Assembly (NCBI GenBank): GCA_009760855.2
Contig: WPIO01000008.1
Location: 1,740,501-1,804,500 of the forward strand
Direction: 5' to 3'
Length of the DNA: 64,000 nt
Origin: Cristatella mucedo
Lineage: Eukaryota > Bryozoa > Phylactolaemata > Cristatellidae
In this document: positions 11,346-22,639 of the stretch, piece by piece
How the letters are laid out: each line of letters starts with the position of its first letter
Position numbering within the stretch: the first letter of the stretch is position 1
Translations under genes and position numbers: made by a program
The notes under the pieces: generated by a model
What the model was told of the DNA's origin: nothing
Seen by the model: only the letters and a program-made list of their open reading frames with translations
The model's database searches: none

Positions 11346-12859
11346 ATTTGTCGCATGTCAGTGATGACTGCTAGCCGCGCGATCGCTATTTCTTGGTGTG
11401 AGAACTTTACTTAGAGGCTCCTATAGCGTGCTCGTACCGGTATGCCGACCGTAACGGAACACGACAGCAATGAATAGCTCACCTACTCTAATATAATCGG
11501 TTAGCGTACTTAGCATTTAACAATTCATTCATCAGCAAGCCACAGAGGGAGGCTTGTGGTTATCACAACCCTGAGCTTGCAGCTACTCTGCAGAGTCCAG
11601 ACTACAACTGACTCCCAGCTCCTGAGTTTGGAGTTTGTATGCCTTTTAAACATGCCATAGGATGCAACCAGTCCCTAATCACGATAAATTGGAAACCGCG
11701 AATGCAATCTAGTCATATATCATGACGTCGATGTACATTTTTCACCAGGCCGGCTTTTGGTGCTCTCGAAAATGCTTTGACCTGTCATGTTGGTTACGGC
11801 CGCTTAAGAAGTGAACGGACTTGGCGGTATTCGGTTCGGTCCCAGCTCCAGGGTCGATCGCGTCACTCTTTTCTCTGGCGCTCTATGCTTGGCCCACTCG
11901 GTTGGGCATGCTCACACTCCGTCGTCAAAGTTTGCCTGGCAGGATGCGCTCTGCCGAAAAGGCTGTGCGTCGAATATCCGCAAAGCGTCGGCGATCAGCT
12001 TCTCTCGGCGATCAGTTTACAAATCTTCCATTGCGTCGAATCAAACCATGTATTAGCACAGCTGAGATTCGTGCTTCACCCTAGTCAACTTCTCTGGTTA
12101 TAAATCACCATGCTTTCTAGAAAGGTTTAAGAAAACATCAAGTGCATCTATTGGCTTTCCAGGCACAGGGCCTGCACAGAAGAGTTGTTCCAAAACGCTA
12201 GCATCATAATAAGAGAGCTCAGGTCCAGACCTGTGCATTGTAGAGTCTCAATCCTAAAACTGGGAAAAATTTTTTTATTCATTTACCCCAAGTACTTCTG
12301 GATGTATGAAGGGCGTAAATTCGAACACAAAGATAAGTTGAGTTCGCTAATCTAATATGACTGCTAAAGTGCCGACAATATGTTTATCAAATGGGACATT
12401 TCAAGACTTTGTAAACTTGGATGAAACTTGTATGGCAGCAAAATTTCTCAATTCAAATAAACAAAATACACTAAAAAGCAAAGCACTGAATTTTACTTTC
12501 TGGTTACAGATGCTAGAATTAACGTAAAATAATATTTGTATGTAATAATAATAAAATACTCGCCGGCCTCGTGTCATCTCTTGAAGTTGCGACATTTAAC
12601 AAGAAGCTAAAAGCCTACTTGCTCCTCGCAGAGTTTATCACTTGTTCACTGTTGATCGTTCATCGTTCGTTGTGTATTACGGAACCATTTGCGTCTCGAA
12701 TGAGAGCGATATGCTGTTGCATATCTTGCCAGCATAGTGTGTCATCAGTGTTTACCTACGGATACTTCGGTAGGCATTGCTGGCATGTGCTGCTACTGGT
12801 AGGTGGCACTGAGAGCCTACGTGTGTTTTTGCAAATTGTATATGCAAGATAAATGAATA
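11346..12859. other. No supported gene
   Basis: Several short frames overlap at 11777-12103 in three + frames, and none resembles a known protein. A short A/T-rich (ATAA)n run closes the stretch at about 12852-12868. Confidence 0.4.
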
Positions 12860-12998
12860 AATAAATAAAATTCGTTTGTATAGCGCCCTAAGAGAACTGA
12901 ATCTCAGGTACCTCAAATATGCCACGAGAGCCACGATCTTAGCAAGATCTTGGTTGGGGCATCTTCCATAGAGCTAAGCCACTGGCGCTCTGCTTTTC
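12860..12998 (-). mobile_element. SINE family A copy
   Basis: On the minus strand a tRNA-like head (GTGGCTTAGC, then GATCGTGGCTC) is followed by the family-A tail with GAGATTCAGTTCTCTTAGGGCGCTATAC and an AAT-rich end. The tail matches the 3' stem of LINE family 1. The B box is decayed. Confidence 0.6.
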
Positions 12999-13249
12999 AA
13001 TACTTGTCTGGTAAGGATACCTCGCGTTCAAAGATCTCCCGATCGTCTTGTTTCTCTTGCGGTGAGTTGAAAAAAGCCTATAAAGAGATTTAGTTATCGT
13101 GTGCTACAGAAATGGCTCAGAATTAGTTTCATTGTTATTAAAGTCCTTATTATTATAGTAAGCTTAAAACGTAGATGAAAATTGCAGAGGCTTTCATTCA
13201 AATGGATTTCGACTACCAAAGAGTCTATCTTAATCATGTCCCATTAAGT
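12999..13249. other. No supported gene
   Basis: Only short AT-rich, ATT-containing stretches are visible. Confidence 0.4.
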
Positions 13250-13390
13250 CGGCCTTAATCCTGTCCTTAGATGCACGAATTCACAGTAGTCACAGCTCGC
13301 AGGTTCTAGTCCTGCAGTGGGCAATCGTATCCAACCCGCTTCTAGCAGAGGTAATAGATGGCAGCGCCCGCTAAACTGCTAATGTCTTAC
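13250..13390 (+). mobile_element. SINE family B fragment
   Basis: A B-box-like GCAGGTTCTAGTCCTGC followed by GTGGGCAATCG matches the head-body junction of the better family-B copy at 14525 (GGTTAGATTCCTGCTGTGGGCGATC). The body is decayed and the 3' GGCTGTTAAATCAGCT end is not seen. Confidence 0.45.
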
Positions 13391-13895
13391 TCCCGTGAGT
13401 GACTCGATTCGTGGCTCTCTTGGAAGATTTACACTACTGAATTTCACTGCTCAACTGGGCACGCGGAATTCCAGTGAAAAATATCTGTCTACTCGGTATT
13501 TTCATAACTAAAATCATTCTTCCATTCAGTTTCTAAGCTAGACGTTGCAGCCTCGCTGGAAATTACTCGAGCTTCTGGTAACATAATGAAAATTTGTCAG
13601 TTTACTCGAGTTTAAAAGCTTCGGCTGTTAAAAACTATCTGACGTAGCACATTCGCAAGCACGTAAATAATTTCAGTTCTATCAAATTTTGACTAAGTGC
13701 TCACACCGTGCAATGTCCAAAGGTTATAAAATACGAGTTAGTCCGCAGAGTTTGAAATGAGAAACGACTACGAAATAGCAGCGATAAACTTGGGATTATC
13801 TGCATTTGGACGTTTGGTTATTTATGAAACAAGACTACAGTGTTACTTGCCAGCTTGCAGCTATATGAGGGTGAAATGCTGATCTGAACGCAGTC
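13391..13895. other. No supported gene
   Basis: AT-rich sequence with no recognisable coding or repeat family, ending at a CT microsatellite. Confidence 0.4.
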
Positions 13896-13896
13896 G

Positions 13897-13897
<1 letters not shown>

Positions 13898-13987
<90 letters not shown>
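13898..13987. repeat. (CT)n microsatellite
   Basis: An essentially perfect CT dinucleotide run of about 90 bp. The arginine-glutamate open frame read through it on the minus strand is an artefact of the repeat. Confidence 0.95.
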
Positions 13988-13990
<3 letters not shown>

Positions 13991-14524
13991 AGAGACTTGA
14001 TTGCTCGATCTCAAGTTCCAAAAGGATACATTGAGAGGTTCCATAGTCCCGATCGTTCATCTAGAGCAGAGGTCGGCAAACTCTGGTCTTCAGGGTCTGG
14101 CCATGCGCCATTTAGTCATTTATTGATGGATCCGGAATAATTAATTTGTAGTGGTTTTCTTCCCCTTCAGTATTGAGGTACTTTGACTTACGAGTATCCC
14201 AACTAACGAGTTTTTGAGGCAAGAGCCGTCTCTCGGCCGCTTTTTGCTTTGAGTTGAGAGCTAAGTGTTACCGTGCTTGATTTTGCTTTACCCGTTTGGC
14301 AGTATGATTTTAGAACTACGACTTTGCTTTGAGCACGGCTAGCGGCGGCAGCTTTTTTCCGGGACGGATTTGCGCCAGAAATTGTTAACGAGTGCCAGTG
14401 AGTATGAAAGTGAGGCCAGTAAGAGGGTGAAGAGAGGAACAGCGTGCGGTGACTAAGGCTCATAAGGGGAGATCAGCGAATGACGTCCCGACTGACAGGG
14501 CGTGACTTCAAGCTCGGACCTGGT

Positions 14525-14690
14525 GGTTTTACACTAGGTAAAGCGGTTTCTTGTACGACCTCGGTCCCGAGGTTGTGGGTTAGATTCCTGCTGTGGGCGA
14601 TCCTGTATCGCCACTGCAAGCGGTGGTGATAGCCGTAAAGGCTCTTCTGTCGCTATACAAAAAGAGGCTGTTAAATCAGCTACGATTTGT
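14525..14690 (+). mobile_element. SINE family B copy
   Basis: A tRNA-like head ends in a B box (GTTGTGGGTTAGATTCC at about 14572-14588). The family-B body follows (GCGGTGGTGATAGCC, then CTTCTGTCGCTATAC), with the terminal GGCTGTTAAATCAGCT at about 14665-14680. The same order appears, on the minus strand, at 26958, 50051 and 54651. It lies between the hAT end and the transposase remnant. Confidence 0.75.
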
Positions 14691-15094
14691 TTTTCTTCCA
14701 CGACCACTCGAGCGAGTCTTCGGGTTCAGGCCGACTACGGCAAGAGCCTCTCCAGTAAATTATTTACTTAGACGGTAACGTCGTCTTAGAGAACCTCGTG
14801 TAACTAAAGACAATCGGAGCTTTTGCAAAAAATCCCCGCCAGTAACCTGTTCTTCGGCAGTTCGTCCCCGGGCACACAATTTCCTTCGAACGCCTCTGGT
14901 CGTACGCGTTAGTTGACTACACGCTATGTTGTACTGAGTTTGTTAAACATTTCGTTATTTATGAGTATATTTTTTAATTTAAAATCGTCACATATATCCG
15001 CAGCGTTTGTTTAGGATGCAGCGTGGACTTATGGCATTTCCATTTATTTTTATGGGAAAATTGATTTGAAACAGAACTACTCTGAGTAACGAGC

Positions 15095-15180
15095 TCCAGC
15101 ACGGTACGACTTGAACTCGTGAGTCAAGGTCGTACTGCAATGCTGGTTACACGGCAAGCTGTGGCTCGAGAGTCTTTTCT
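15095..15180 (-). repeat. tRNA-like sequence, probable SINE head
   Basis: On the minus strand an AGCTTGCCGTGTAACC segment is followed by CGAGTTCAAGTCGTACC, which resembles a B box with the right spacing. A proper acceptor stem and anticodon loop are not obvious. It could be a decayed tRNA pseudogene or SINE head. Confidence 0.3.
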
Positions 15181-16211
15181 TGGCCCTTGATTTCGGGTGA
15201 TTGTATGAAACAGAAGCTCGAGATTGGGGAGGTAGAATAAATATTTTGTTTTAAACAAGTTCACTCTCGGGTCTCGGTTTATACGCCGTTAACTTTAGTC
15301 AAAGAGCGTGCTATACGTACGTGTTTGTGTGCTGTGACGTGCAAAGCTATTTTACTTTATGGTCACGTTACTGAAGTCATATTTCCGCATGGGAACACCA
15401 ACTACTATGCCTACAAAGCAGAAGCAACGCGAAGCTACTAGTATCCAAAAGGTTGATCTCGAACGACGTATCTTCAATACCGAATGAACTTACGAGTTAT
15501 TCTTCTACAACGCAGAAGAAACAAAGCCCCGTATTTCGTGTGCAACGCCACCGACGGCACTTGCAAGCGATCAAATGTCAAGGGGCATTTCGATGCCAAG
15601 CAGGCGCACACGTACTGACACTTCACCGAGGATGAGCAGAAGACTAGGGCTGCTCGCTTGCAGTCGCGGTTGGATCAACAATCGATGTCCCTCTTCAAGA
15701 AGCCGGCCGCCAAAGCTTCCAAAGAGGCTCCTGGGCGGCGCACTCGTGCCTCCTACCAAGTGTCCTTGTTGATTGCGAAGAAAATGCATTCCTTTACTGG
15801 TGCAGACTTTTTAATGGAATGTATACTCGCTCCTGCTGACGTCATTTGTCCCGAGCAACGCGACGCTTTCGAGGTGATCCAGTTATCTGCCTGCACTGTG
15901 ACTCGACTCATAGAGGAATCAGCCGCTGACGTCTGATCTTCGATGTCCACGGAGTTCAAAACTCTTGAGATGTTCTCCATCGCCTTGTGCGAGATCTGTG
16001 ATATCAATAACACTGTGCAGCTGACGATCTTTGTGTGTGGCGTCACACAAAACCTGGAGGTAGTCGAGGAGTTTTTCAGCCTCGTCTAAATCGAGGGAAT
16101 GGCAGCCGGCAGAGATGTCCTCAGAGCCCTCCTACCGGCTTTAAGTGGTTTTGACCAAGCTCGTCCCGGTAACTACTGACAGTGCACCTGCCATGGCTGG
16201 ATCTATTGTCG

Positions 16212-16352
16212 AGTTTGTTTGGTCCAGTGGTTAATGTGCCCCTACTCAGGTCTGGCTGAGGTCGTGGGCTCGAGCCCGGAGGCCCCGATGTGAAGCGTCT
16301 GAGCAGAGATTAAGTTCTCTTAGGGCGCTATGCAAAAAAATGAATTGTATTT
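16212..16352 (+). mobile_element. SINE family A copy, inserted in hAT
   Basis: The tRNA-like head has an A-box-like TGGTCCAGTGG (16220-16230) and a B-box region GGTCGTGGGCTCGAGCCC (16260-16277). It is followed by the tail AGAGATTAAGTTCTCTTAGG and an A/T-rich end. It interrupts the hAT transposase after a decayed CTCCTGCCATGG-type block and is the cleanest family-A copy in the window. Confidence 0.8.
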
Positions 16353-16494
16353 TTTTACCAAATGACTTACGCAGCTGCCGATAGACCGCTGCCGCTCTTT
16401 GATTTGTGTGCAGGAAACAGGCAAGGTGCACTGCATCATTCAACGGGAGGTGTTTCGTGCCAGAGCGGCGGGCATGAAAGACCATTCAATCGCG

Positions 16495-16578
16495 GTTCCC
16501 TTTGCAGCAAATGTAAAGCGCCTAGAACGAGATTGAGTTCTCTGAAGGCGCTTTATCAATGCAATAATATTATAAAGA
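16495..16578 (+). mobile_element. LINE family 1, 3' end only, inserted in hAT
   Basis: Only the last about 80 bases of family 1 are present: CCCTTTGCAGCAAATGTAAAG, the stem GAGATTGAGTTCTCTGAAGG and an AATAATATTATAA tail. This is an extreme 5' truncation. Confidence 0.75.
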
Positions 16579-16774
16579 CGTTGTTTCTGTTTTGGTGAAG
16601 CTAGTGAACGCAGTGCTTGCTCGCCCTCTCAACCGCGGCATCTTGAAGCACATCTGCAACGCTGCAGATGCTAATTACGGCGATCTGATTTACCGCACTG
16701 AGGTGGGCTGGCTTGGTCGTGGCAACGTCATAAAGCGAGTTTTCGCTCTCCATCACGAGGCTATGTGGGTGTTG

Positions 16775-16842
16775 TGTAACAACTGCATAGTCTTTATGGC
16801 TTAGTGGAGTGGCACACGGAGATAAATTACATTACATTTTTT
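16775..16842 (+). mobile_element. LINE family 2, short 3' tail, inserted in hAT
   Basis: The sequence TAGTCTTTATGGCTTAGTGG followed by CACGGAGATAAATTACATTAC matches the 3' end of the family-2 copies at 61330 and 56840 (TAGTCTTTGTGGCTT, then ACGGAGATACATTA). Confidence 0.6.
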
Positions 16843-17678
16843 CCTTCGTCTGTGAGAGGAGCCTCGAGAGCTTTCTAATGTTCTCCGACGAAGTTTGCTT
16901 TTGTTGGTTTGGTTTCCTCTCTGCTATCAGCTGTCACCTTAACGAACGTAACCTGACGCTACAACGATGTGACGTTCTCATCGTGAACATGGAAGCCCAG
17001 TTTCGGGTATCGAAACAAAGTGGGCTCTACGGGAGAAGCAGCTGTATAAGGGCGACCACGTCCATTTTCCGCATCTCACCTAGTGTGATGCACCTTTCGT
17101 TGATACCGTAGAATGGACCAGTGTGTTGTCCATCCTGCGGAATGAATTCTCTTCTCGCTTCACTGATGTGACCTCTCATTAGCAGGAGTGCCAAATCGTC
17201 TGCGCTCCTTTTGACTTTCCGTATGACGACGCCCCCTCTGATGTGCAATTGGAGTTGATTAAGCTACAGGCTTCGGACGTTCTCTTGTCCAAGTTAACTT
17301 GCACTGCTCTCATTTAATTCTACCATCAGCTGCCACAGGTTCAGTTTCCATTGTTGTCAGCCCGTGCCAAGCGTGCGATTGCAATGTTTGGCAGCACTTA
17401 TTCCTGAGAGCAGCTGCTCTCCAAGATAAATTTTGGAAGGACAAGCTGCGCTCTTAGCTCACTGACAAACACCTTAATGACATTCTGTTTTTGGACTCCT
17501 AATCATTAGAACCCAATATTATTGCCCACTCTAAGAACATTCACCGTCGTATTTCCTATTGAGTAAACTATATTTTCGGGAAAAAAACCTTTCCTCTGAC
17601 GCATTGTTCCTTCTGGCCCAGTGTACCTACTTGAACTCCTGAAATGGCCTACTAGTCCAAACGTTTTGCCGACCTCTG

Positions 17679-17829
17679 CTCTAGAGCATGACAATTTCTG
17701 CTAGTTCCTCGAAGCGTCATAAAAACAGACTTCTCCGATAACACATTCAGTTAGTTATGATAGCTTGAACGAGGAATTAATTTTTTCTTCATGACCGAGC
17801 GCTACTATTTCATGTCCATTTCAGAGTAC
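17679..17829. other. Flank after hAT
   Basis: It begins with the second target-site copy CTCTAGAG. Nothing else is recognised before the next LINE leader. Confidence 0.4.
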
Positions 17830-18900
17830 TCTTTCCAAAATTAAAGTTTGTGAGAACATCGTACACGAAAACCGATACAGCTAAGACCTGTATAGAGCCC
17901 AACTGCCTATTAATTAACCGTACCGCGTAAGAAATTGCGTTTCTTTGGGCATATGAACGCTTACAGCTTGCTGCTGCTGAGTCACTTTCCCCAAAGCCCA
18001 AAGCTGCTGTTCATTCTCCGGTTGCTAGTAAAATACTTACTAGTTACGATCGTGCGTACCTCTTATCGTTTTGTTATCTTCGTTCGAATACGTTCACAAA
18101 TGCAATCTCTGTTGCTATGGTACGTGAATTTTCATTAACAAAAGAAAAGCAGATTGCAGCCGTTGCCAAAGCGCGCGGGGGGGGGGCGGGGGGGAGGGGG
18201 CGCGACCGAATGCCCAGCTTCTTTGTTTTTCCTGGCATCGTCTCGGACCATTCAGCTTGATCTCACTCAAGCGTCGCCATGAGTCACTTTAACTTACTGG
18301 CCATCAGGCCTGCAATAAATCTCGTGGCCCAACTTGTAGCTGGTCTTTAGAATCCTCGCTTGATGAGCAATACACACTATTAGGAAGCGGCATTGTTTAC
18401 AAAAATTGCCTTGACTTTAACGTCTAGATCTAGACCTGGCTAAAAACTTGTTAACTGCCAGACCGTTAGCGATGCCACCTCAGTAGGCTTCTGTTTTTTG
18501 GTCTAGCTGTTAAGGTGCTTGACCCGACCAAGGTCTGGCTGAGGTCGTGGGCTCGGGCCCCGAGGCATGTATGAAGTGCATGAATAGAGATTAAGTTCTC
18601 TTGGGGAGCTATATCAATTAATTATATTAAATACCTCTAGATCAACCAAGACTGTCGGTGGAGTCTGCGTTATCACACGCTCATTCTTAAATTGCTTTCC
18701 TTTAGCATTCACTTCGAAGCAGTCTGACAACGACAGTCTGACAGTCACCCGTCGACGAGAAATATGGTAGAAGTAGTCTATCGCCCCAGCTACTAAGTCC
18801 ACTTTGATATCTTATTCCTCTTATCTCATTTTGATTCCGTGTGCAGAAAAAGGTTTTTCCTCGTTACGGGTAATTTCAAAATTGACTAGTTGACTGGTCT
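17830..18900 (+). mobile_element. LINE family 1, 5' leader and start of endonuclease
   Basis: This matches 2280-3220 in order: GATACAGCTAAGACCTG, CGCGTAAGAAATTGCGT, AAAAGAAAAGCA, CATCAGGCCTG, then an endonuclease start and a YRPSY-like block near 18780. It ends at a GVNFN-like remnant of GDFN near 18870. A family-A SINE splits it at about 18498-18635. A G-run lies at about 18178-18200. No intact frame remains. Confidence 0.75.
18498..18635 (+). mobile_element. SINE family A copy, inserted in LINE
   Basis: The head contains GTCTAGCTGTTAAGGTGCTTG and the B-box region GGTCGTGGGCTCGGGCCCCG. The tail AGAGATTAAGTTCTCTTGGG ends in an AT-rich stretch. The host LINE sequence resumes at CTCTAGATCAACC, matching CCCTAGATCAATC at 2954, so the insertion point is clear. 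Confidence 0.75.
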
Positions 18901-19349
18901 TAACCAGATACCTACCAGAGCACGGTGTCATCCACGCCTCGGTCAACAGAAATGCATCTAGCTTCTCCTGGACATCTCGATCGTGGATAAGTAACCTTTC
19001 ATTTTCAGCGAGAGGATATTTAACAGCGAAATTTGAGAGGCTGCCCAAAAATTGAGTGACGTCAATAAGGCGGCTTGCATTCTAGTCGGCACGTAGCTGG
19101 CCCAGCACAGTGCTGCTCCTTCGAACTTTAATTAACCCTTCGCAATGGCGGCCGGTCGACTTTTTACAACATACTGAATCACCACGAGTGAGCTACTACC
19201 ACAGCGAATGCTAATCGGTGCTCTAAGCCCACGGATCGTAGGCTTGCTAGCATAGCTGCTAATTGGGTGAACTCAGGGTGAAGGGGGTTCTTACTGACTG
19301 CCTAAATGTGCCCTCTATTAGGTATTGACAAATGGCGACCTCGCACGTT
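18901..19349. other. No supported gene
   Basis: The 75-aa minus frame at 18821-19048 has no recognised family. No repeat family was identified. Confidence 0.35.
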
Positions 19350-19680
19350 ATGCTGAGCAGGTCCTGGTTTTAATAATATATCAGAGAATACCTAATGAAC
19401 TTTCACCGCAAAGATATCAGTGGAATACTCGAGGTTATCACGAGCAAGTAAGGTAAAGGTCCGCACTAAGTTTGGATTGCCCCGAATATCCGTATCAAAG
19501 CAAGTCCGAATTTTAGCGATGTTATGTAGCAGCAAGAAGGCAGACTTGACCATGGAGCTGGTATGGTGGTCTTGTGAAAGGTCATCTTGGAACAGAATAC
19601 CTAGATTTTATGCTGATGCGTTAAGAGATGTGCTGATCGAGCCAATTTTGAGAGTGAAGTTCTCCAACTTTTAAGTCATA
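19350..19680 (-). mobile_element. LINE family 1, post-RT fragment
   Basis: On the minus strand it keeps decayed RT-region blocks seen in good copies: KIGSIS-like, a block matching SDLSLDDH and AKIRTCFD-like. It is one of two similar, directly repeated fragments; the other is at 19870. Confidence 0.65.
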
Positions 19681-19821
19681 ATAATAATAATGCAATGAAA
19701 ACATTCCTTCACAGAACTCGATCTCAGCCGGTCACTTTGCATTTGCTACAAAGGAAGCACGATCGATTTTATACTTGGTTTTCTTGTTTTTTCCGAAGCT
19801 AGAAGGTTGGTCCGTTGTGTA

Positions 19822-19858
19822 CTGACTAATGCCGAAGTACTGACTAATGCCGAAGTAA
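19822..19858. repeat. 19-bp tandem duplication
   Basis: TACTGACTAATGCCGAAG occurs twice in direct tandem, a simple recent duplication between two LINE fragments. Confidence 0.8.
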
Positions 19859-19869
19859 ACGGTATGGTG

Positions 19870-20345
19870 AGCACGTCCTGAATTGGATATTATATTCGAG
19901 GAAACTCATCAAATTTCACCGCGAATATATAAGCTGAATACTCGAGGTTATCTGAACAATGTAGGTAAAGCTTCGCCTTAAGTTTAGAGTCGCCCGAATA
20001 TCCAAATACAAGCAAGTCCGAATTTTAGCGAAATTATCTAGCTGCATATAGGCAGACTTGACTGTGGAGCCGATGTGGTCGTCTAATGAAAGGTCACTTT
20101 GGAAAAAGATACCTGGTTTTGCGCTGATGCATTAGGATATGTGCTGGCCGGGCCGATTTTGAGAGCAAGTTTTCCTACTGTTAGGTAATACTGTGTTTTT
20201 GTCTGTAGCTAGTAAGTTGGTTTCATAGTCATTTGATTGAAGAAAATCTGCTTCCGCTAACGTGTGAATGTCAGCAATACATGTAGCAAAGGAGTTCCGA
20301 GAATTTGACATACTGGGGGCTGGGAGAGATTAAAGCGAAGGTATA
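19870..20345 (-). mobile_element. LINE family 1, RT fragment
   Basis: It is parallel to 19350-19680 but extends further upstream in the element, to the region matching NSLAT-CIADIH and the SQYVKF-type junction. Both copies share non-consensus flanking text (ATACTCGAGGTTATC). This suggests the pair arose by local duplication rather than by two insertions. Confidence 0.65.
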
Positions 20346-20519
20346 ACTGAGTACCGCAGGGCCAGCGGTACCACTTTGTGAGCTCGTCCGCCATTGGCCA
20401 AGTGACAGAGCAGCGACACCGGAGGAGCCCGGTAGAACGCCATAACCAGCATTAGCTGTAGTCGTCAGCAGGCGTTGCTTCATGGCCGCTCTTTAGGATG
20501 GGCCACTGTCCAGTCCGGC

Positions 20520-20748
20520 TCAGTAGATGATCAGTAGCAGCAGCAGCAGCAGAAGCAGTCGCAGCAGCCGACCGAGCCCCATCCTGCTAGCGGCCAGCGG
20601 AAGATTCCAAGTTGTTGGCCACGAAAAGAAAAGCGCTCGTCGTCAAGGCCCAGCGCTTCGACGTGGCCGGCCGTGGCCGTGGCCGGCCTATTCCGCTCGT
20701 CTCTTTCGCAGGCATTCTGGGTGGCAGCATTGCATTCTGGGTGGCTTT

Positions 20749-20782
<34 letters not shown>

Positions 20783-20800
20783 CCTGCTCACCGATGGGCC
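20520..20800. repeat. CAG trinucleotide tracts
   Basis: CAG-rich tracts occur at about 20534-20570 (interrupted) and 20752-20782 (nearly pure, about ten units). Between them GCATTCTGGGTGGC is duplicated (about 20711-20743). Open frames cross the tracts on both strands and in several frames (poly-S, poly-A, poly-Q), so coding use cannot be assigned. Confidence 0.8.
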
Positions 20801-21387
20801 TTGTTTAGAGCAATGGCGGCTACTCGTCATACGGTGTAGCCGGTACACGGTAGTTGAACAAGACCTCAATTGCCGAAAAAAAGTGGCGGATGAGCAAAGC
20901 TGTGGCACTCTTATGGCTAGTTACCTTCCACGGCTGCCGCCACCAGCAATCGCAGGCCACTGGTTGAGAATTTAACCAGGACCAATGCCTAACACGCGTG
21001 ACGCTGGCAGCTTTGGTTGAATGTGTATAGTCACTCTCGCTTACTGGGTTACGTGGATACTTGGCTAAGTACCCCTTGGACGCAAGAACCTATTTGCGGA
21101 GACTCGGATTCCCGCAAAAGCCCCAAGATCAAAGTTAATTATTTATTTTTTCTAGAAAATAGTCAAAATCGTAAAAACCCAGAAAAACCTCATGTTGAGT
21201 TATACCTGTCATTTTAGCAATGGAGGCGCCAGTGCAGTTTCGCACAAAAACCGGTAAGCCGTTAGATTGTGTTTTGTTTTAGGTGTGCATTGACATTAGA
21301 ATTTCCACAGGAGTACGGCACTTGCACTTCACGACCCAGGTCGTGGTCTCGAGTCCGGCAGCAAACATTCTTATAATGCCCACTCAA
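20801..21387. other. No supported gene
   Basis: No recognised coding or repeat family. An AT-rich stretch lies near 21130-21160. Confidence 0.4.
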
Positions 21388-22345
21388 ATAATAATAATAG
21401 TAATAATACATTTGTATAGCGTCCTCGGGGAGCTTAATCTCTATCTAGGCACTTTATAAATCCTTTGTAGGAAGCATGATTGAATGGTTAATGGCAGCAT
21501 ACTCAATATCAGCAAGCCGAACATGTTTGAGGTGATTTGCACAGTGTCAGCATGTAACTGCAGTTAGTGACAGCATGCCCAGTGTCAGCACGCTTAAGTA
21601 CACAAAAGACTAATCACAGGGACCCACTACATGCTGTCATAGATAGATGCACATTTAGCTTCTTTTCAAATGTGGTCAAGTTAGGGTAGGTCGCGATTTC
21701 AGTAGGGTGTGGTTTCTAAGCTTTGATAACATTCGAGGTAAAGCCACGGTCTCCAAAGGATTTGAGGCGGCACGAGGTTTAGATAAACTTATGGATTCAG
21801 AAAAGCAGGAGCTACGCTACGTAGCCTGGTTGATGAGTAGATCCGACAAGTACGTTGGAGTTAAAGTTTGAAGGGACCTAAAAGTGAGGGACAAAACCTT
21901 GAAGTCAATATCTTCTGCTCCACTGGGAGTCAATGCAGTTCGGCTAGAAGAGATTTGACGTGGCAGCTGCGCCGCTTACGACAGAAAAGCCTAGGTCCAC
22001 CGTTTTGCATCAACTGTAAACGCCTGATTGCAAATGCCGATAAACCAACAAGCAGTGTAATGCAGAAGTCGAGACGGGACGTTACAAATGCTTATACCAA
22101 TTTAGATGTTTTAGCCGTGCCTATGCAAGCTTAAATTTTTAGAAAAGTTATGGGGCTTAAAGGAGGTAGATTCGACTGCGGAGTTTGTTGGTTTTCTAAT
22201 GAAAGATCACTTTGAAACAATTCATCCTAGATTTTGCGAAGGTATAAAAAGACCACAGGTGATATGGCAACAGAGCCGTGTCTGAGTTTATTTTTTCCAT
22301 TTCTGAATCACACTTGGTTTACCTACAACTAGTAAGCGGGATGAT
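21388..22345 (-). mobile_element. LINE family 1, 3' portion, decayed
   Basis: The 3' tail (ATT)n is at about 21388-21410, followed inward by the stem (GGGAGCTTAATCTCTATC on +). The C-terminal and post-RT blocks are in the same order as the copies at 23377 and 25166. It is more diverged than those copies and full of stops. Confidence 0.8.
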
Positions 22346-22639
22346 AGCTGCCAAGGCTTTTGTCTGCTATATATATGAAGCTACTTGATCAGCCAACCTT
22401 TTATTTACTTGGAATGGCCACACGACGACGTGGCACTATATGTCGCAAGTAGCAAAAGGGTTACAAGAAGAGAAAATACTGCTCTTGTTGAAGTTGATGG
22501 AGGATACTTAGCTTAGAGACCTTGAAACCAGTTTAGAGCAGAAGAAAAGTAAGAATCGGACCCAGTGTATAGGATATTGTTACTTAAAAGTGTCTTAGTC
22601 ACCACGCCACACTGGATTTGCCCTGTAATTAAGTTTCTC

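Larger units (their letters stand above)
15425..17520 (+). pseudogene. hAT transposase pseudogene (ZBED5/GTF2IRD2-like)
   Basis: Pieces in shifting frames follow the order of ZBED5/GTF2IRD2-type hAT transposases. First is a zinc-finger-region start (LERRIFNTE, stop, TYELFF at about 15455-15510). Then come LQSRLDQQSMSLFKK (about 15655-15700), YQVSLLIAKKMHSFTGADF (about 15757-15813), ICPEQRDAFE and RLIEESAADV to 15936, and the FSIAL block (about 15970). After two inserted repeats come VHCIIQREV (about 16428), the NYGDLIYRTEVGWLGRGNV block (16673-16730), a LNERNLTLQ block (about 16940) and the C-terminal dimerisation region with IAMFGSTYS (about 17380-17403). Many stops, frameshifts and insertions make it non-functional. 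Confidence 0.85.
14067..17678 (+). mobile_element. hAT-superfamily DNA transposon with nested insertions
   Basis: The ends are inverted repeats, CAGAGGTCGGCAAA at 14067 and its complement TTTGCCGACCTCTG ending at 17678. This is the CAGNGGTCGGCAA end typical of ZBED/Charlie-like hAT elements. Eight-base flanks are near-identical: ATCTAGAG (14059-14066) and CTCTAGAG (17679-17686), the hAT target-duplication length. The internal transposase is a pseudogene. Later insertions inside it are a family-B SINE, a family-A SINE, a family-1 LINE tail and a short family-2 LINE tail. The element is 3612 bp as it stands and cannot move itself. Confidence 0.9.

Noticed and set aside
15095-15180. Functional tRNA gene
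   Set aside because: A B-box-like string is present, but I could not form an acceptor stem or anticodon arm; kept only as a tRNA-like repeat.
20531-20908. CAG-tract protein (poly-Q, poly-A or poly-S)
   Set aside because: All frames stay open across the tract, start context is poor and there is no similarity outside it.
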